From positions 46,136,314-46,200,313 of the forward strand of contig CM023536.1 in the NCBI GenBank assembly GCA_013350335.1: DNA of 64,000 nucleotides. Reading direction: 5' to 3'. Of the stretch, positions 48,916 through 62,074 are shown piece after piece (the stretch's first letter is position 1; each line of letters begins with the position of its first letter). A model generated the notes under the pieces. It worked only from the letters and a program-made list of their open reading frames with translations, had not been told where the DNA came from and searched no databases. The translations under genes and the position numbers were made by a program. Source of the stretch: Chimonanthus salicifolius (taxonomy: Eukaryota > Streptophyta > Magnoliopsida > Laurales > Calycanthaceae).

Positions 48916-49323
48916 TTTTCCCACTTGGTCCATATCATCATCATTGAATTTAAAACTAAAGTAAACAATAGGCGCGCGCATTATTCACATTCAAATAATT
49001 ATAATACGGTTATCATCATAATGTTAATACTACATACCCACAAATGCGAGCAATGGCAGTTGCACATCATTTTGTCCGACATGGTCCCTTTCACCACTAC
49101 AACATAAGTGACCCACTTAACATAACCCTTAAGTGAGAAATTTCATAATGGTCCATATAAGTGTCTTAATACAAAGACTATTCCTGTTAGTGATAAATAA
49201 TCACACATAATGTATACAAATAAAATAAGATAAACAGGAATAAAATATCAGAAACACTATTAAGAGTACTCAAGTGTCAAATATCACATAAATACATAAG
49301 GTAATAAAAAAAAATCAAATACA

Positions 49324-52300
49324 TCAAGATGAGTTACGATCAAGACCCATTCTATTGGCATGTTCTTTTAAGATCTTAATAGGTAACCTTTTTGTTAACG
49401 GATCTGCTATCATAAGCTGAGTGCTGATATGCTCAATAGACACCGTCTGTTTCTGAACTTTTTCTTTTACGACGAAGTACTTCAGTTCCATGTGTTTCGA
49501 TCTATTGGAGTACATGTTGTTCTTTGAGAAGAAAACTGTTGCGGTGTTATCACAATAAATTCTCAACGGCCTAGTAATGTTGTTGACAATCCCAAGCCTT
49601 GAGATAAATTTCCGTAGCCACATTCCTTTCATAGTGGCCTCATAGCATGCCACAAATTCTGCTTCTATAGTGGATGTTACAGTGATAGTCTGTTTGGCGC
49701 TTTTCCAAGAAATTGTTCCATTAGCCATAAGGAACAAGTAACAAAAAGTAGATTTCATGGTGTCAACGTATCCACCAAAGTCTGAATCCGAGTAGCGAAT
49801 GACCTCGAGATTCTCAGACCTCTTATATGTGAGCATGAAGTCTTTGGTACCTTATAAGTACCTCATAACTTTCTTTGAAGCTTTCTAGTGATCTAATCTA
49901 GGATTACTTTGATATCTGCCCAACATACCAACGGCAAAGCTGATGTCCGGTCTGGTGCAGGTCTATGCATACATGAGACTACCTACCGCTAAAGCATAAG
50001 GCATTTCCTCCATATGTTTTCTTTCTAGTTCATTTTGCGGACATTGCATTAGACTGAATTTGTCTCCCTTTTGAATAGGAGCATCCCGAGAAGAACATTT
50101 TTGCATTTCGAATCTCTCCAATATTTTTTCTATATAGCCTTTTTGAGACAGTCTCAAAATCCCACGTGTTCTATCACGGAATATTTCTATTCCAATTAGG
50201 TAGGCTACCTCTCTCATATCTTTCGTTTCAAATTGAGTGGAGAGAAACTTCTTGGTTTCAAATATCATACCAAGATCATTAGTGGCAAGCAAGTTATCGT
50301 CAACATACAATATCAAAAAGATATATTTGCTCCCACTAACCTTCAGATATATACACCGATCAATGTTGTTTTCCTTAAAATCGAAGGAAGTAACGGTATC
50401 ATTGAACTTAAGATACCATTGTCGGGAGGCTTGCTTAAGACCATAAATCGATTTCTTAAGTTTGCATGCCATGTGTTCCTTTTCCTCTATGGAGAAACCC
50501 TTAAGTTGATCCATATACACATTCTCATCTAGATTGCCATTCAAAAACGGAGTTTTGACATTCATCTGGTGCAACTCCAAATCATAATGAGCCACCAGAG
50601 CCATAATAATTCTGAAAGAATTTTTCCTAGATACAGGAGAGAAGGTCTCTTTATAATCAATGTCATCCTTTTGAGTGAAATCCTTTGCCACAAGTTTGGC
50701 TTTATATCGTTTGATATTGCCCTTTGAGTTTCATTTATTCTTAATGACACATTTACATCCGACTTTCTTGTATCCTTGGGGCAATTCTACTAAATCATAG
50801 ACTTCATTCTGGTCCATGGAATTTAATTCATCTTTCATGGCATCTTTCCATTTATCAGAATTTTCACATTCTATGGCTTCTTCGTAAGTGATCGGATCAT
50901 CAACAGTCCCCAAATCATAATCTGATTCTTGTATGTAAACCACATAATCATTCGAAATACCAGGTCTCCTTTGTCTGTGAGACCTTCTTAAGACTATTTC
51001 TTATGGTTGTTTTACAATTGGGTCATCAGTGATGATAGTTTCCTCAGTGACTGATTGATCATTCAAGTGTTCTGTTTCATTATGTTGTTCAATGATATTA
51101 GGAACAACGTCAACAGTCTTTGAAGTTACGAGCATAGGGACTTGTATCCTCATTTCTTGTACATTCACACTTCTCACTATATCACTCTCACTAACCTCAC
51201 TATTTTCTATGAATCTTGCATTTTCTGTCTCTACAATATTTAGTCTATGGTTTGGACAATAAATTCTATACCCTTTGGACTTCTCAAAGTAACCGATGAA
51301 ATAACCACTAATTAATCGATGAAATAACCACTAATTGTCCTCTCATCAAGCTTATTTTCATGTGGATTATATATGCTTGCTTCCACTGGACAACCCCATA
51401 TATGCAGGTGTCTTAAACTGAATTTCCTTCCTATCCACAGTTCAAAAGGTGTCTTCGAAACTGATTTAATAGGAACCCTGTTTAATATATACATTGCGAT
51501 CCTTAATGCATACATCCACAACATAATAGATACAATGCTATTACATAGCATGCTCCTAACCATATTCATAAACATACGGTTATGCCTTTCAGCAACACCA
51601 TTCTACTGAGGCGTACCAGACATTGTGTATTGTGCTACAATACCACGACTTTCTAGTAATCTAGCAAACAACCCCGGGTGTTGACTCGTTTCATCATAGC
51701 TTCCATAATATTTACCACCCCTATCAGATCTTATTACATTCACCTTCCTATCTAATTGTCTTTCTACCTCAGTGATAAATATTTTTACGGAATTCACCAC
51801 TTGAGATTTATCGTGCACCATATATCAAATGGAACATCAAAAGATCAAATGGAACATCAAATGGAATTGTCTTTCTGCATCAGTGATAAATATCTTTACC
51901 AAAAGATGGAACATCAAATGGGCCACATATATCAGTGTGGATCAATTCAAGTAGCCATTTACTTCTAATGGCACCTTTCTTTGTGTGTTTGGTTTGCTTA
52001 CCCTTAATGCATTCCACACACACACTTAACTTAGCAAAGTCAAGACTCGGTAGAATCTCTTCATTTACTAATTGTTCAATTCTATTACGAGATATGTGTC
52101 CCAATCTCTTATGCCAGAGAATTGAGAAATTTTCATTTATTAACCCACGTTTAATACCAACATTATGATGCAAGGTTATGACAGAATTTGCAAAGGCATT
52201 ATCCAGTTTCAAACGATAAATACCATCAATCATCAACTCAGATCCAATAAAAGAAGAGGGCTTAAATAAACTGAAAGTATTTTGTCCAAACTTACAATGA

Positions 52301-53440
52301 AAACCATCAATGTCTAATTTAGAAATGGAAATTAAGTTTCTAGCAATGGTGGGAACAAAAAGACAATTAAGCAAATCCAAATTATAGCAAGTGTCGAGAA
52401 AGAGATGATAGGTTTTTATGGCTTCAACTGGCACCCTTTCCCGATTGCCCATGTAGAGAGAGACTTCAGTTGGGTCGGTGTTCTGGATTGTAAGGAATCC
52501 CTGCATCGTATTACAAACGTAAGTTGTTGCCCCAGAATCAAGTCACCAAGTGTTATAGGAAACTTTAATTAAGTTAGATTCGAGACATACTGAAATGTAA
52601 TGTATACCTTTCTTTTCGAACTATGCCTTTCGCTTGTGGCAGTCTTTCTGTAAGTGCCATTTCTTCTTACAGAAGTGACACCTCACACCACCAATTTTCC
52701 CCTTTTAATTAGGCTGGGAACTCGTAATAGGCTCATAAGACTTAGCTTTGGCTTTCTTGAACTTTTTGGACTTAAATCCCCTTTTCTTTATAGACTCTTG
52801 ACTAGTGAAGTGGACTGAGTGGTGACCCATTTACTTCAATCTGGTCTTCTCTTGGATTAACATACTGGACAATTCACTAACTTGCCATTTATCTTTCATG
52901 GTGTTATAGTTAATTTGAAAATGTCCATACTGAGGAGGTAATGAGTTCAAAATGAACTGAACTAGAAAAGAGTCATCCACAGTCATCTCTAATTTCTTCA
53001 ATTGAACAGCGATGTTGCTCATCCCAATCACATGCTCATACATGCCACGACTCCCATTGAATTTCATGGTGGTTAGTCTAGCCATAAGTGTCTCGGCTAG
53101 GGACTTGTCAGCAGTCTTGAACTTATCTTCTACACTTTTGAAGAATTCTTTGGCATTTCTAGAAGTAAGTAGGGTAGACTTGATATTGTTGGCCATTGTC
53201 ATGCTCATAAACTTGAGGTTAAGTCTATTTGACTTAACCCATGCTCTATGGGATGCCCTCTCTTTAGTCGTACTCTCACCAGTAATGGTAGGCTGATCAT
53301 CAATTAATGCCTTATTAAGATCGAGTACACCAAAGTGAAACTCGACTTGTTTTTTCTATTAAGAGAAGTTTGCCCCATTAAGTATGGGAACAAATGAGGA
53401 ACCAGCATGCAATGGGACAGATAATAAAGCTGCAAAATGT
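49324..53440 (-). pseudogene. Copia gag-pol polyprotein, heavily mutated
   Basis: On the minus strand, in order: gag of the UBN2 type (FVPILNGANFS, then MARLTTMKF, FILNSLPPQYGHF; 53440-52831), a CCHC knuckle (CHFCKKKWHLQKDC, near 52680-52640), the pre-integrase domain (LWHKRLGHIS, CVECIKGKQ), integrase (LIHTDICGPF, NVIRSDRGGKY, MLWMYALRIAMYILNR, FELWIGRK; to 51312), reverse transcriptase (YKETFSPVSR, LYVDDNLLATN; 50943-49963) and RNase H (YSDSDFGG, STIEAEFVA, YCDN; 49836-49324). Two consecutive stops follow NFS in gag and further stops or shifts separate every segment, so the element is not autonomous. Confidence 0.88.
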
Positions 53441-54304
53441 ACATAATTTCACGATCACTACATAATGCTATGAGTTTTAAACATTATTTGAAACACACAA
53501 ATAATTTAACTTTAGTGAATAATGTTATCGAATCTACCTTTGGGTAATCTTATGACACACTATTCAAGCGTTACGGTGATTCCCAGTCACTAATAGGACT
53601 AATCAACTAAGTACAAGTGACTAAATACCGTAGTCACCTTTGGGTGTCCGTACTAATACTAATCACAAGTACCCATCGATTACCCTATCCTAATCCGTTA
53701 ACCACTCGAAACGGTGCACCTTTGGGCCAACCTAATAACTCTATGGCTAGGGATTGTAATTTACAAGGCCATTATTATCCAATACTTGGGAGAAGTACTG
53801 AACCTTTGTTATAACACTCGAAAATCGACCCATTCCGATGGGGCCACTTTGGTGACTATCAAATCGTATCTTTATGTGATTTAAAGTCATGAATAATGAC
53901 CTTACTACATTATAGAATTAAATAAGATTTATATTCAATTCATAAATTCCTTAAATTGAAACACGTAATCTTATATTTCTAGCACTCCATTGAATATTTA
54001 TATAATATTAAAAGTGTCCTTCATGTGTCTCAAAATTGATTAAATCAACATAATGAATCATTTGTTTTTAATGTTAATCAACTATCTTAAGGTTGATACT
54101 TAAACAGTTCTCCAAAGAGAAGAATCATAATTGCATAGCAACCTCATTTGCAACATATGCAACTGTGCCCACAAGTATCAATCAGAGGTATGCTTTGGGC
54201 AAACTGTTAACAACCATGATGTTGTTGATAGCATTTCTGAGGTAAATAATTTTGGATAAGCTCATGAACAGGAAGCAAAAATTACTTAATGTTCCACTGG
54301 ATTT

Positions 54305-54321
54305 GAGTCTTTTGGATACCA
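54305..54321 (-). other. Primer-binding site of the copia element
   Basis: Minus strand tggtatccaaaagactc begins two bases after the 5' LTR end; tggtatc matches the tRNA-Met type site. Confidence 0.65.
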
Positions 54322-56474
54322 ATTGAAAGAATATTTTCTTAATGGGATTGAGTGTTTGAGCATTTGAATCTGTCACGCCCCGACCCGAAAGATTGGCCCG
54401 GAACGCGACTGATTTTTTTTTTTTTGAAAACTAACCTCAAGAATTTTAAGTGGGCCGGATCAACGGTTAGGCCCAAGAGTCACACATGATCTCAACATGT
54501 GGACTCAAACACATACCATAAGTCTACCCCATAAAGACACAAACATAAACACATAATTTCAAATCAACGAATTTTTATTACAACATCATCAGAGTAACTA
54601 CGGACACATGGTAGTTCAATACATGAAGTGCAAACAAACTAAGTACCACACACGGTATTTTACATAAGCAAATGGTTTAAGGAACCAAAAAGTAAAGATA
54701 GCGAAATTCTCCTCAGTGGGAATCCCAAGACAACGCAGCAGCTTATCCATCCTAAGCTACATATGGAGGGTTCTCCTTCTCAGGCACATCTCCTGAAAGG
54801 TGAGTGGGGTTAGCTAACTAGCCCAGTGAAGGAAATATAACAGTGCAGTCTAATGAAACATCTGGTTAGTAAATAATCAACAGTTGCAATATAATATCTC
54901 ATGCTTGACAATGAATTCAAGTATAATCTCATTATCATTTCCATTTTCATCATCTTTTCATTACTGTTGTCATCCAACGTAACGCCTACATACTATGTTG
55001 AGACCATCGTATTAAGTCCCGACATGGTCAAAATACATCCTTACAAGTACATCTCTGGCCCTCACATGGCCGTTACTGACACTCCTCAAGTCAGCAACTG
55101 TCGACACCCCTAGTCTAGTAGACGTAAGTCATCTTACACACATGGCCGATATTGGTTCAATAGTAAAGGGCACGTGGAAGTAGTATTACATATCTCATAT
55201 GATCAACATCATAAGTATTCACAATTATCATAAACACTTCTTACAACAGTGCATCATGTCTAGGCACATGGGTGGGTTCATCAAATCTGAAACCACTCAT
55301 TGCTCAAGATCCATCTCAATAAAAACCTGATTACACCTACTGTAAAGTTAAGTTCCCTCACCGAAAATGTGTGGTATCGCGGTTTTTGTTTAACAAGCAA
55401 ACAAGTGCACAATCAATAATAGGTCAACATACCTAGCATTCAAATGCATACATAGAAGTAGTATTTCAAAACCATACTGTTTTCCCAAAAATCTCCATGG
55501 TAAATGGAATTGAGTCTCCTACTTTGTTTCTAATCATTTTTAGTTACAATAATCCATAATATAATAATAATAAGGTGCTCAGTCCAAAACTCATATTGTC
55601 TTCTAGGCATGACCAGATTGACTTATTGAGTTAGGTCTAGATACTCAAGCCACTTCTCGGTTGTCTTTTGGATAAGACCAAATTTGATATGTTGAGTAAG
55701 GCCTCGAGGTCACTCAGTTTCCGACAGATATAGCGTCGGCCTAGAAGTGAAGTCACTCAGTGCCCAACAAATAGAATCGACCTGGAAGTGAATACAATAG
55801 TATATACACTATAGTAATAAGAGAAGAGGGTTAGTACAACTTTTAAATTATTAAGGGGCATAAGCATCACATATGCATCAATAATCAAACAAGATTTTTC
55901 ATTCAAAAACTGGGCTCATCGGAACATGCCTCGGAACCAGGTACTGTGACTTTGGATCATCCGAACTAGTTCACAGACTTCGAAACTTGGGTCTGTCTTC
56001 GGACCGTCCGAAAATCAGGTCTCGGATAGTTCGACGGTCCTTCCGAACCCAAAAAAAAAAAAAAAAAAATGGCTTCGGTGGGTCTGTGTGTCTCGGATCA
56101 TGCCGAGTGAAGTTCGGATAGTCCGAGAGGGGTTCGGTCTTTCCGAGCACTGCTCGGAACGTCCGGCAGAGAATGGCTAGCCTCTGATGCTTCAGGACTT
56201 TGAAATGAAGCTCGGAACTTCCGAAGGTCACTCTCGGACCTTCCGAAGTACAACTCTAGGACCGTCCGAGAGTCGTCTTCCTCATCTGTCTGCAACAACA
56301 GACAGTAACGGGTCAGTTTTCACATCCAACCGGTCAGATGGACTCCTCAGTGAGTCCTCTTTCCATAGGGAGTGGTTTAAAACTTTAACACTGATTAGGC
56401 CATCGGATTTAAACATGAAAACCACACTGATACAAGAAAAATAAGTTTTTCCTTAAACTTCAAAACTATTTTAC

Positions 56475-56669
56475 TGTAATATTCTGTTCCAAAAAGTCCT
56501 ACATTGCTAGTAGCGTTGGAAATTCCCTGGTATATAAGTAGTAGCATTCCTCCTTCTAGCATAAGGCCTTTTGGGAGCAACAGTGGGTTGGCTCTCCAAA
56601 GCAAAGTCGTACGGGTCAGTGTGTATGCCCAAAGTGGACAATACTGTGCTAGCGAGAAAGGTCGTTATA
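56475..56669 (+). mobile_element. TRIM-type solo LTR nested in the solo gypsy LTR (195 bp)
   Basis: Starts tgtaatattctg and ends ggtcgttata, flanked by TTTAC (56470-56474 and 56670-56674). It shares gtcctacatt, a tatataag box, aaggccttttggg and aaagtggacaatact with the TRIM LTR at 42358. The corresponding place in the other gypsy LTR (near 23385) has no insertion. Confidence 0.8.
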
Positions 56670-56846
56670 TTTACTCGCTCAAAACTTGGCCAAATTCCTT
56701 TTTTTCTTGATTCTAAACCGATTGAAATTTAAAGAGGAACACAGTAGTTACCTTCACTCGAGTTCCTGGGTTGAAAATCCGATCCTTTGAAAAACTTCCT
56801 TTTTAAGCTACGGTGAAGAACACTTTGGAAAACAGAGGCAAAAGAA

Positions 56847-56869
56847 GGGGGGGGGGGGGGGGGGGGGGG
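56847..56869. repeat. Poly-G run of 23
   Basis: An uninterrupted G homopolymer within the inverted solo LTR; its length is likely to be unreliable in sequencing. Confidence 0.9.
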
Positions 56870-58537
56870 AGAGTTCGGCTGGTTTGGTTTCACAGAGAGC
56901 AGCTGAGACTGAGAGATAGAAGTTTGAGGGAGATTGAGAGCTGGTCTGAGGGGGAGTTTTATAAGAAACACTGATCAATGCATGGAGCCCAGCAGGAGGC
57001 TGCATGCAGCTGCAACCTACGTCCCCAACAGTAACGGCACTGTTTGGGTGACTGGTTGCAGATAAGTCCCTCTATACTTTCAGTTTTACAAAAAGGCCCC
57101 TCTCTAAATAAAAACTCGATTTTTTTTAACTAAAAAAATACTTTTAAAGCTCAAAACTTTTAATCCAACCTGACATATAAGTTGAGTTTTAAAAACTCTA
57201 ATCACTATAAAAATTTGGGGATTTAAAACTCATTAAAAACCTAGATTTAAATAAAAATCATAATTTTATACTATTTAAGTGATTTAACTTGTGTTAAATA
57301 GAATAATTTAAAATCTTTATTTTTGGGGTTTGAAAGAATAAACTACACCATACTAAAATGGTCTAACATACTATACTTGTTTTCAAAAAATTTCTCATTT
57401 CTAAAACCATTTAAAAATATTTATTTCTTCCTTTCGGGATTTTGACAAGCGGTTTTAAATACCATTTTCTGAAAATAAAATTATTTTAAAATCAGAAATA
57501 GGAATCCTTGATTAAAGAGAATAATATCATCCAATATAATCACATAATAACACAATTAATAATATAATAACAATAAGCGGTAGATTACCATTTTGCCCAT
57601 TCAGCTGGACGAGCTGGATCACTGAGTTTTCGAGCTCAGATTGGGCCACACCTGGGCTTTTCACAAAGCCCTAACCGTAATCTTCGAGGTTAACCGGTTT
57701 AAGAAGGATTTATTAAACTAAATTTCGCCTAATTTGGGTCAGGGTATTATAGAATCAAACAAATCTAACATTCTCAAAGTATTATCTTTCTTATACCCAA
57801 ATCATACATAGATCAATCCACTGATTACATGCCACAAGATCGCGAATCAAATGGTGTTTTATAAAGATCATAATCATAAGGCGGAAATAAACATCTTAAC
57901 AGAACCAAAACACATACCCAAATCCATCGCTAATCAAAATGTATTTCTGTTGTCCTTTGGCTGCACTTCTTTTCTTCTCTTCCAAGCACAGATCTGAGAC
58001 AAGTGTGTTGATTTCTCTGCAATACAGGAACAACACAAGGTTCCAAAAGCCTCTGGATTTCTCTTCTTTTCTCTTCCTTAATCTTTCTCAGTTTTGCATA
58101 AGGTAATGGATAGATTTAGAGAGAGCTATACTAAGTAAGAAGGAGGACCCAAATGGCAGTTTCAAAGCCTTAAACCTACACTCCATCAAAGTGGGTAACT
58201 GACCCACTTATGTCTCTCAATCGTTACATGCAAGAGATATGAAAGACCCTTGAGTTTCAAATTCTAAATGAATATGGGCCACATCAAAAGAGACTGTTAA
58301 TCTTACAGCAGGGGCCTAAAATTCGGTGGGGCCGAGATCTCTGTATCTCGGCCGATATCTCGGTTCCACAATATCAGCCGATATTACTCTTTCTCTCTCT
58401 CTTTTTTGGGCCAAATCTCGGCCGAGACTGAGATGGCGAGATCTCGGTCATAACGGCCGAGATATCTTGGGCGTCCAAAACTTGAGATATCTTGGCTGAT
58501 ACGTCTTGTATCGGCCAAATTTTGAACAGGGATCATG

Positions 58538-61373
58538 CTCGACCTTCAGGACAAAAGCCCATGACGCCCATCAGGTTTTTGGCCCATTTAATATATTATA
58601 TAAAACAATTTGGCCTTCATCTTTCGTAAGTCCTGATCTATTGTATACACCCATTGTTAATACGATTGATTTCATGGTGATATTATTAATTTACAAAATA
58701 AAGACATCATTTTTAAGTTTGAAATTGGGCCGTAAAAGGGGTTTTACATTTTGACCCTGTCCAAATGTTTCATTGTTTGTAAATGGCCTTGAATGGGCAA
58801 ACTTGGGCTTTAGCATAAAGAGTCCAATGGCCTGTGAGGAGCTCAGTCCTTAATAATTAAAATGAGTTCAGGCATGGGCAAAGGGAATCCAACGTAAACC
58901 CGCCTCATGAACAGCCATTAGGATTCCACATGAACCCCTCTGTCTAGAGCAGTTTGATACATGAGAACAATCTCTGCGTCTATCCTCTCTCTTGTACAAG
59001 GCCAAGACACAGCCTCTAAAATTATAATTTGAGCAATTCAATGAAGCCATTTTTTTTTGTCCCCACTCTATATTGGAGGTGGGACTAATCTCACGAGCAT
59101 GTCTAGACCTCCCCAATTCATACACATTGATTAAGTCGATGAGGAATAACCTTACGAGGAGTGGCCCAGAGAGGTTAAGCATGAATCGAACTTAAGACTT
59201 CACTTCATGAGGCGAGCGTCTTGACCGTCATGCCAACCCCCTCAGCAATTCAATGAACGGAAAATTTTGATAGCCTCATTAAAATATACACCTTTCCAAC
59301 TAATGTATCCCATGATCAAAGTATTAGATATCGAATAGGGGCCACCTTTTGGCAAATGTTAGCCATTTAAGATAAAATCATAATATAGACCATCATGAAA
59401 AACTCAAAATCACTATTTAAATTATGTAGCTTTTTAATATTTGTTGATCCAATTTGTGATAGATGTCTAATTCACGTAGGACTGGATTATATCCTACGTA
59501 CCCTAATTTAAAAAGTGAGATCAGTCCAAAAACTAGTAATGTCATTGATTCTTTTTCCCATAAAAACATCTAAAAAAATCAATCATTGAGCGAACATGAC
59601 AAATCAGAACATGAAAATGGATGAATTTAGTGATCAGACAGTTTAAAATCACCAACTGAACCAATTCTCGATTAGCTTGAGATGAATGGACCTCAATAAC
59701 GAGCCAGTGCTAAACCTATTGGGTTGAGAGCCTCACTTTAGCCAACCCATAGTAAATTTAGGCTACTACTTTTTGGGCCGGCTCATATTTCAAAGCTATT
59801 CTGACTCCCCATAACCCAGGCTTGTTTTTGAAACTCAAGTTTAATTTGAATCAATTAATTTAAATTGTATTTGAATAGAGTTATGGACCAACTCATGTAA
59901 ACAATTAGGCCCATATAGTATAGATTGTATTGGTTGGTTTCATGCTAAGTAACATCCATGAATAAGTTCCCACAACCAAAAGAAAATCACCCTAAAGTGT
60001 TAAGTCTCAAAAGGTCATAAAATAAGAGGTATATATGCATGTAAGTTAGCTGATTTGGACATGTTAAGTAATGTAAACTCTGACCCTAGCCCGACTCAAA
60101 TGAAAAATGAATAATATTTTTCATCCCGTATTGAACTTATACTTTAAATGGATTGGATTGATCTACTGTATCTTTCAATTAGCCCTAATCCAAACCGCAC
60201 CCCTAGATGCACCATGTTATTCTCGGTCGATGTCTCACTAGTACAAGGGCTAAACATCCCATAATTGGTTGGATGGCTACATCCCTAGATTTTAGTCTCT
60301 TAAATCATTAGCATGACCCTTAGGTTTCAATCCACAACTGGGTCCTTTAACTTCGCTAGTGTGGGTTGAGTTTCAATCCTTAAGGTTTCACTTCCTTTCA
60401 TGTCAGTTTATCCTCTTGATCTTAAAGTAACCAGTTTACTCTCAATTAATTTTAAAATCAAATATAATATAAAATAAATAGAATGAGTTTAAGTAACGGT
60501 GATTTATATATCATATTGAACAAGACTATTAAATCTAAATGGTAGAATTAGAAATAACCACGTAGCAACAATCTTAAGATAACTCTAATAGATAACAAAT
60601 TGAAAGAAACTTGTTTGGGATAGTTTAACCATATAAGGAGATGACTAAAAACAACCCTGATATATAGAGTTGAAAGGTTAATACAAGGAAAATGGATAAA
60701 ACCAATAGAAGTATAGAGAGAAAGGATAAAGAAAGACAACCTTAGTACATAGAGTGACAGACTATGTGGTTTATGATAGAGTCAAATAGAGAAGTAGAAC
60801 TCAAAAAGTAGACACCATATAGATATAATTATGAATTTGACAACCACGAACAAAGCGTTTATTCAATTCCTTCGTGATATTCAAATACTTAGGTCGCACA
60901 AAAGATATTATTTATCAGTATTTATTGAAAGTACTGTCATATGGAAATCCAGGTCTCTAATTTACCATAACTTGCAAGAGGAAAGATCCATTGTTGGGTG
61001 CATATGTTAAAGCAAAGCTATGTAAAGACTGAATATGTGGCACACATGCAAGAGATCATCTAGAGCATGCATCCACTAGACCCTACTGTTATGGACCATA
61101 CATTAAACAGTTCCCAACCATAATGTACATGGATTGAAGGGGTGTATTTCTGGAGCATATGAATGGAACTTCAAGGAAAAAAACAGTAAACCGATGGTCC
61201 ACATTCAGTGATGGAAAGTCCTCCAATTGGTGGCTATGATCATCTCAATAATGGGAGTTCTTGGGGCATGGCTCATCTACAAAGTCCCAGCATGAGTATT
61301 CTGGATCCTGTTTAAGAGCTTCATTAACAAAATTACAATCGATTGCACCAGACTATTCATGGAATTTTGCCCC
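58538..61373. other. Intergenic region between the nest and the kinase gene
   Basis: AT-rich with no recognised gene apart from one SINE (59046-59243). The last 200 bases probably include the 3' UTR of the minus-strand kinase. Confidence 0.5.
59046..59243 (-). mobile_element. SINE with 14-bp target duplication
   Basis: Flanked by AGCAATTCAATGAA at 59032-59045 and 59244-59257. A T run near the left is the A tail of a minus-strand element. On the minus strand ggttggcatgacgg (A-box-like) and agttcgattcatg (B-box-like) lie near the 5' end in the right order. Confidence 0.8.
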
Positions 61374-62074
61374 CTACCTGTCATCCAAATACTGACTATT
61401 GAGAATAAGTGGATAGAGATCTTGATCGGATGTAGAGGAGCCAGTCAATGGCTGATGGGACGATGAACTCAGAATCTCACTCGGGCATGGGCTCTGACCT
61501 TGGAGCTGTTGTCCATGGTTACTGGAGGTTTTAAGCTTCAAATGATCATTGGAGAAACTTGTTTTTGAAATGGCATCCTGATTTAAAGCACCACCTCCAA
61601 GCACGCTCACCACAGTAGACATGGTAGGCCTAAGTGCAGGCGATGAATTGGTGCACATAAGAGCCACATTAATCATGGCCATTGCTTCATCCTCACTGAA
61701 ATCAGATCCCAATTTTGGATCAACTAGCTCCATGAGATTTCCTCTCTCTTGTAGAACATATGCCTGCAATATCAGAAGAAACATAAAACTGTTGAATCAG
61801 TTTCTAACACTGAAATTCAATCAGTTGTAAGCCTGTAAGTTGATTCCACCCTTTATACGCAGATGTAATGAAACAAACAACAGCAGCAACTCTAACACAC
61901 AAAAAAGTCGAGAATTTAATTACCCAATCCACCAGATGAATGTGATCCCCCTTTGGCCTGAAAGTTGCAATGCTCTTCCCACTCACAATTTCCAAAGCAA
62001 CAACTCCAAAGCTGTAAACGTCTGCTTTGTCAGTCAAGTAACCATGCATTGCATATTCCGGTGCCATATATCCT
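61374..62074 (-). CDS. LRR receptor-like serine/threonine kinase, C-terminal exons
   Basis: Two exons: 62074-61924 and 61763-61374, joined by a 160-base intron with correct borders. The first holds the end of the activation segment and kinase subdomains VIII-IX ([23 protein letters not shown]) and LVDW; the second continues with [13 protein letters not shown], subdomain XI ([13 protein letters not shown]) and a Ser/Gln-rich tail ending QYLDDR. The GYMAPEYA...[11 protein letters not shown] and VLQERG wording fits the LRR VIII-type plasma membrane kinases. The catalytic loop, ATP site, membrane segment and ectodomain are not visible and should lie right of 62074, beyond a long intron or the window edge. 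No ligand or pathway can be named. Confidence 0.8.

Larger units (their letters stand above)
54371..57751 (-). mobile_element. Solo LTR of gypsy element 1 family, inverted
   Basis: Plus strand runs from tgtcacgccccgaccc to gggtcagggtattata; the reverse complement matches the LTR at 22331-38763. Flanked by GAATC (54366-54370 and 57752-57756). The terminal dinucleotide at 57751 is TA instead of CA, a point mutation. No internal region remains, so it arose by LTR-LTR recombination or similar loss. Confidence 0.9.
48308..58307 (-). mobile_element. Ty1/copia retrotransposon, minus strand, with nested solo LTR
   Basis: Complete in outline: 3' LTR 48308-48915, coding region 49324-53440, primer-binding site 54305-54321, 5' LTR 54324-58307 (interrupted). 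Flanked by GCAGG at 48303-48307 and 58308-58312. A polypurine tract (minus strand ccaagtgggaaaa) lies next to the 3' LTR. Without the nested DNA it is about 6.6 kb. Confidence 0.9.
54324..58307 (-). repeat. 5' LTR of the copia element, interrupted
   Basis: Consists of 54324-54370 and 57757-58307, about 600 bases, aligned with 48308-48915. The interruption is the solo gypsy LTR. Confidence 0.88.
48304..58529. mobile_element. Small hAT-like element, split by the copia insertion
   Basis: Only CAGG lies left of the copia element; the body is 58308-58529. GGATCATG flanks it at 48296-48303 and 58530-58537, the 8-bp length expected for hAT. The body is rich in tctcggccgagat and atcggccaaatt motifs like the element at 10036. 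The left end reads caggggcctaaaatt and the right end aaattttgaacag, an imperfect inverted repeat. Confidence 0.6.

Noticed and set aside
56729..57005. Minus-strand frames with a proline run
   Set aside because: The run comes from the 23-base G homopolymer in a solo LTR, not from a gene.
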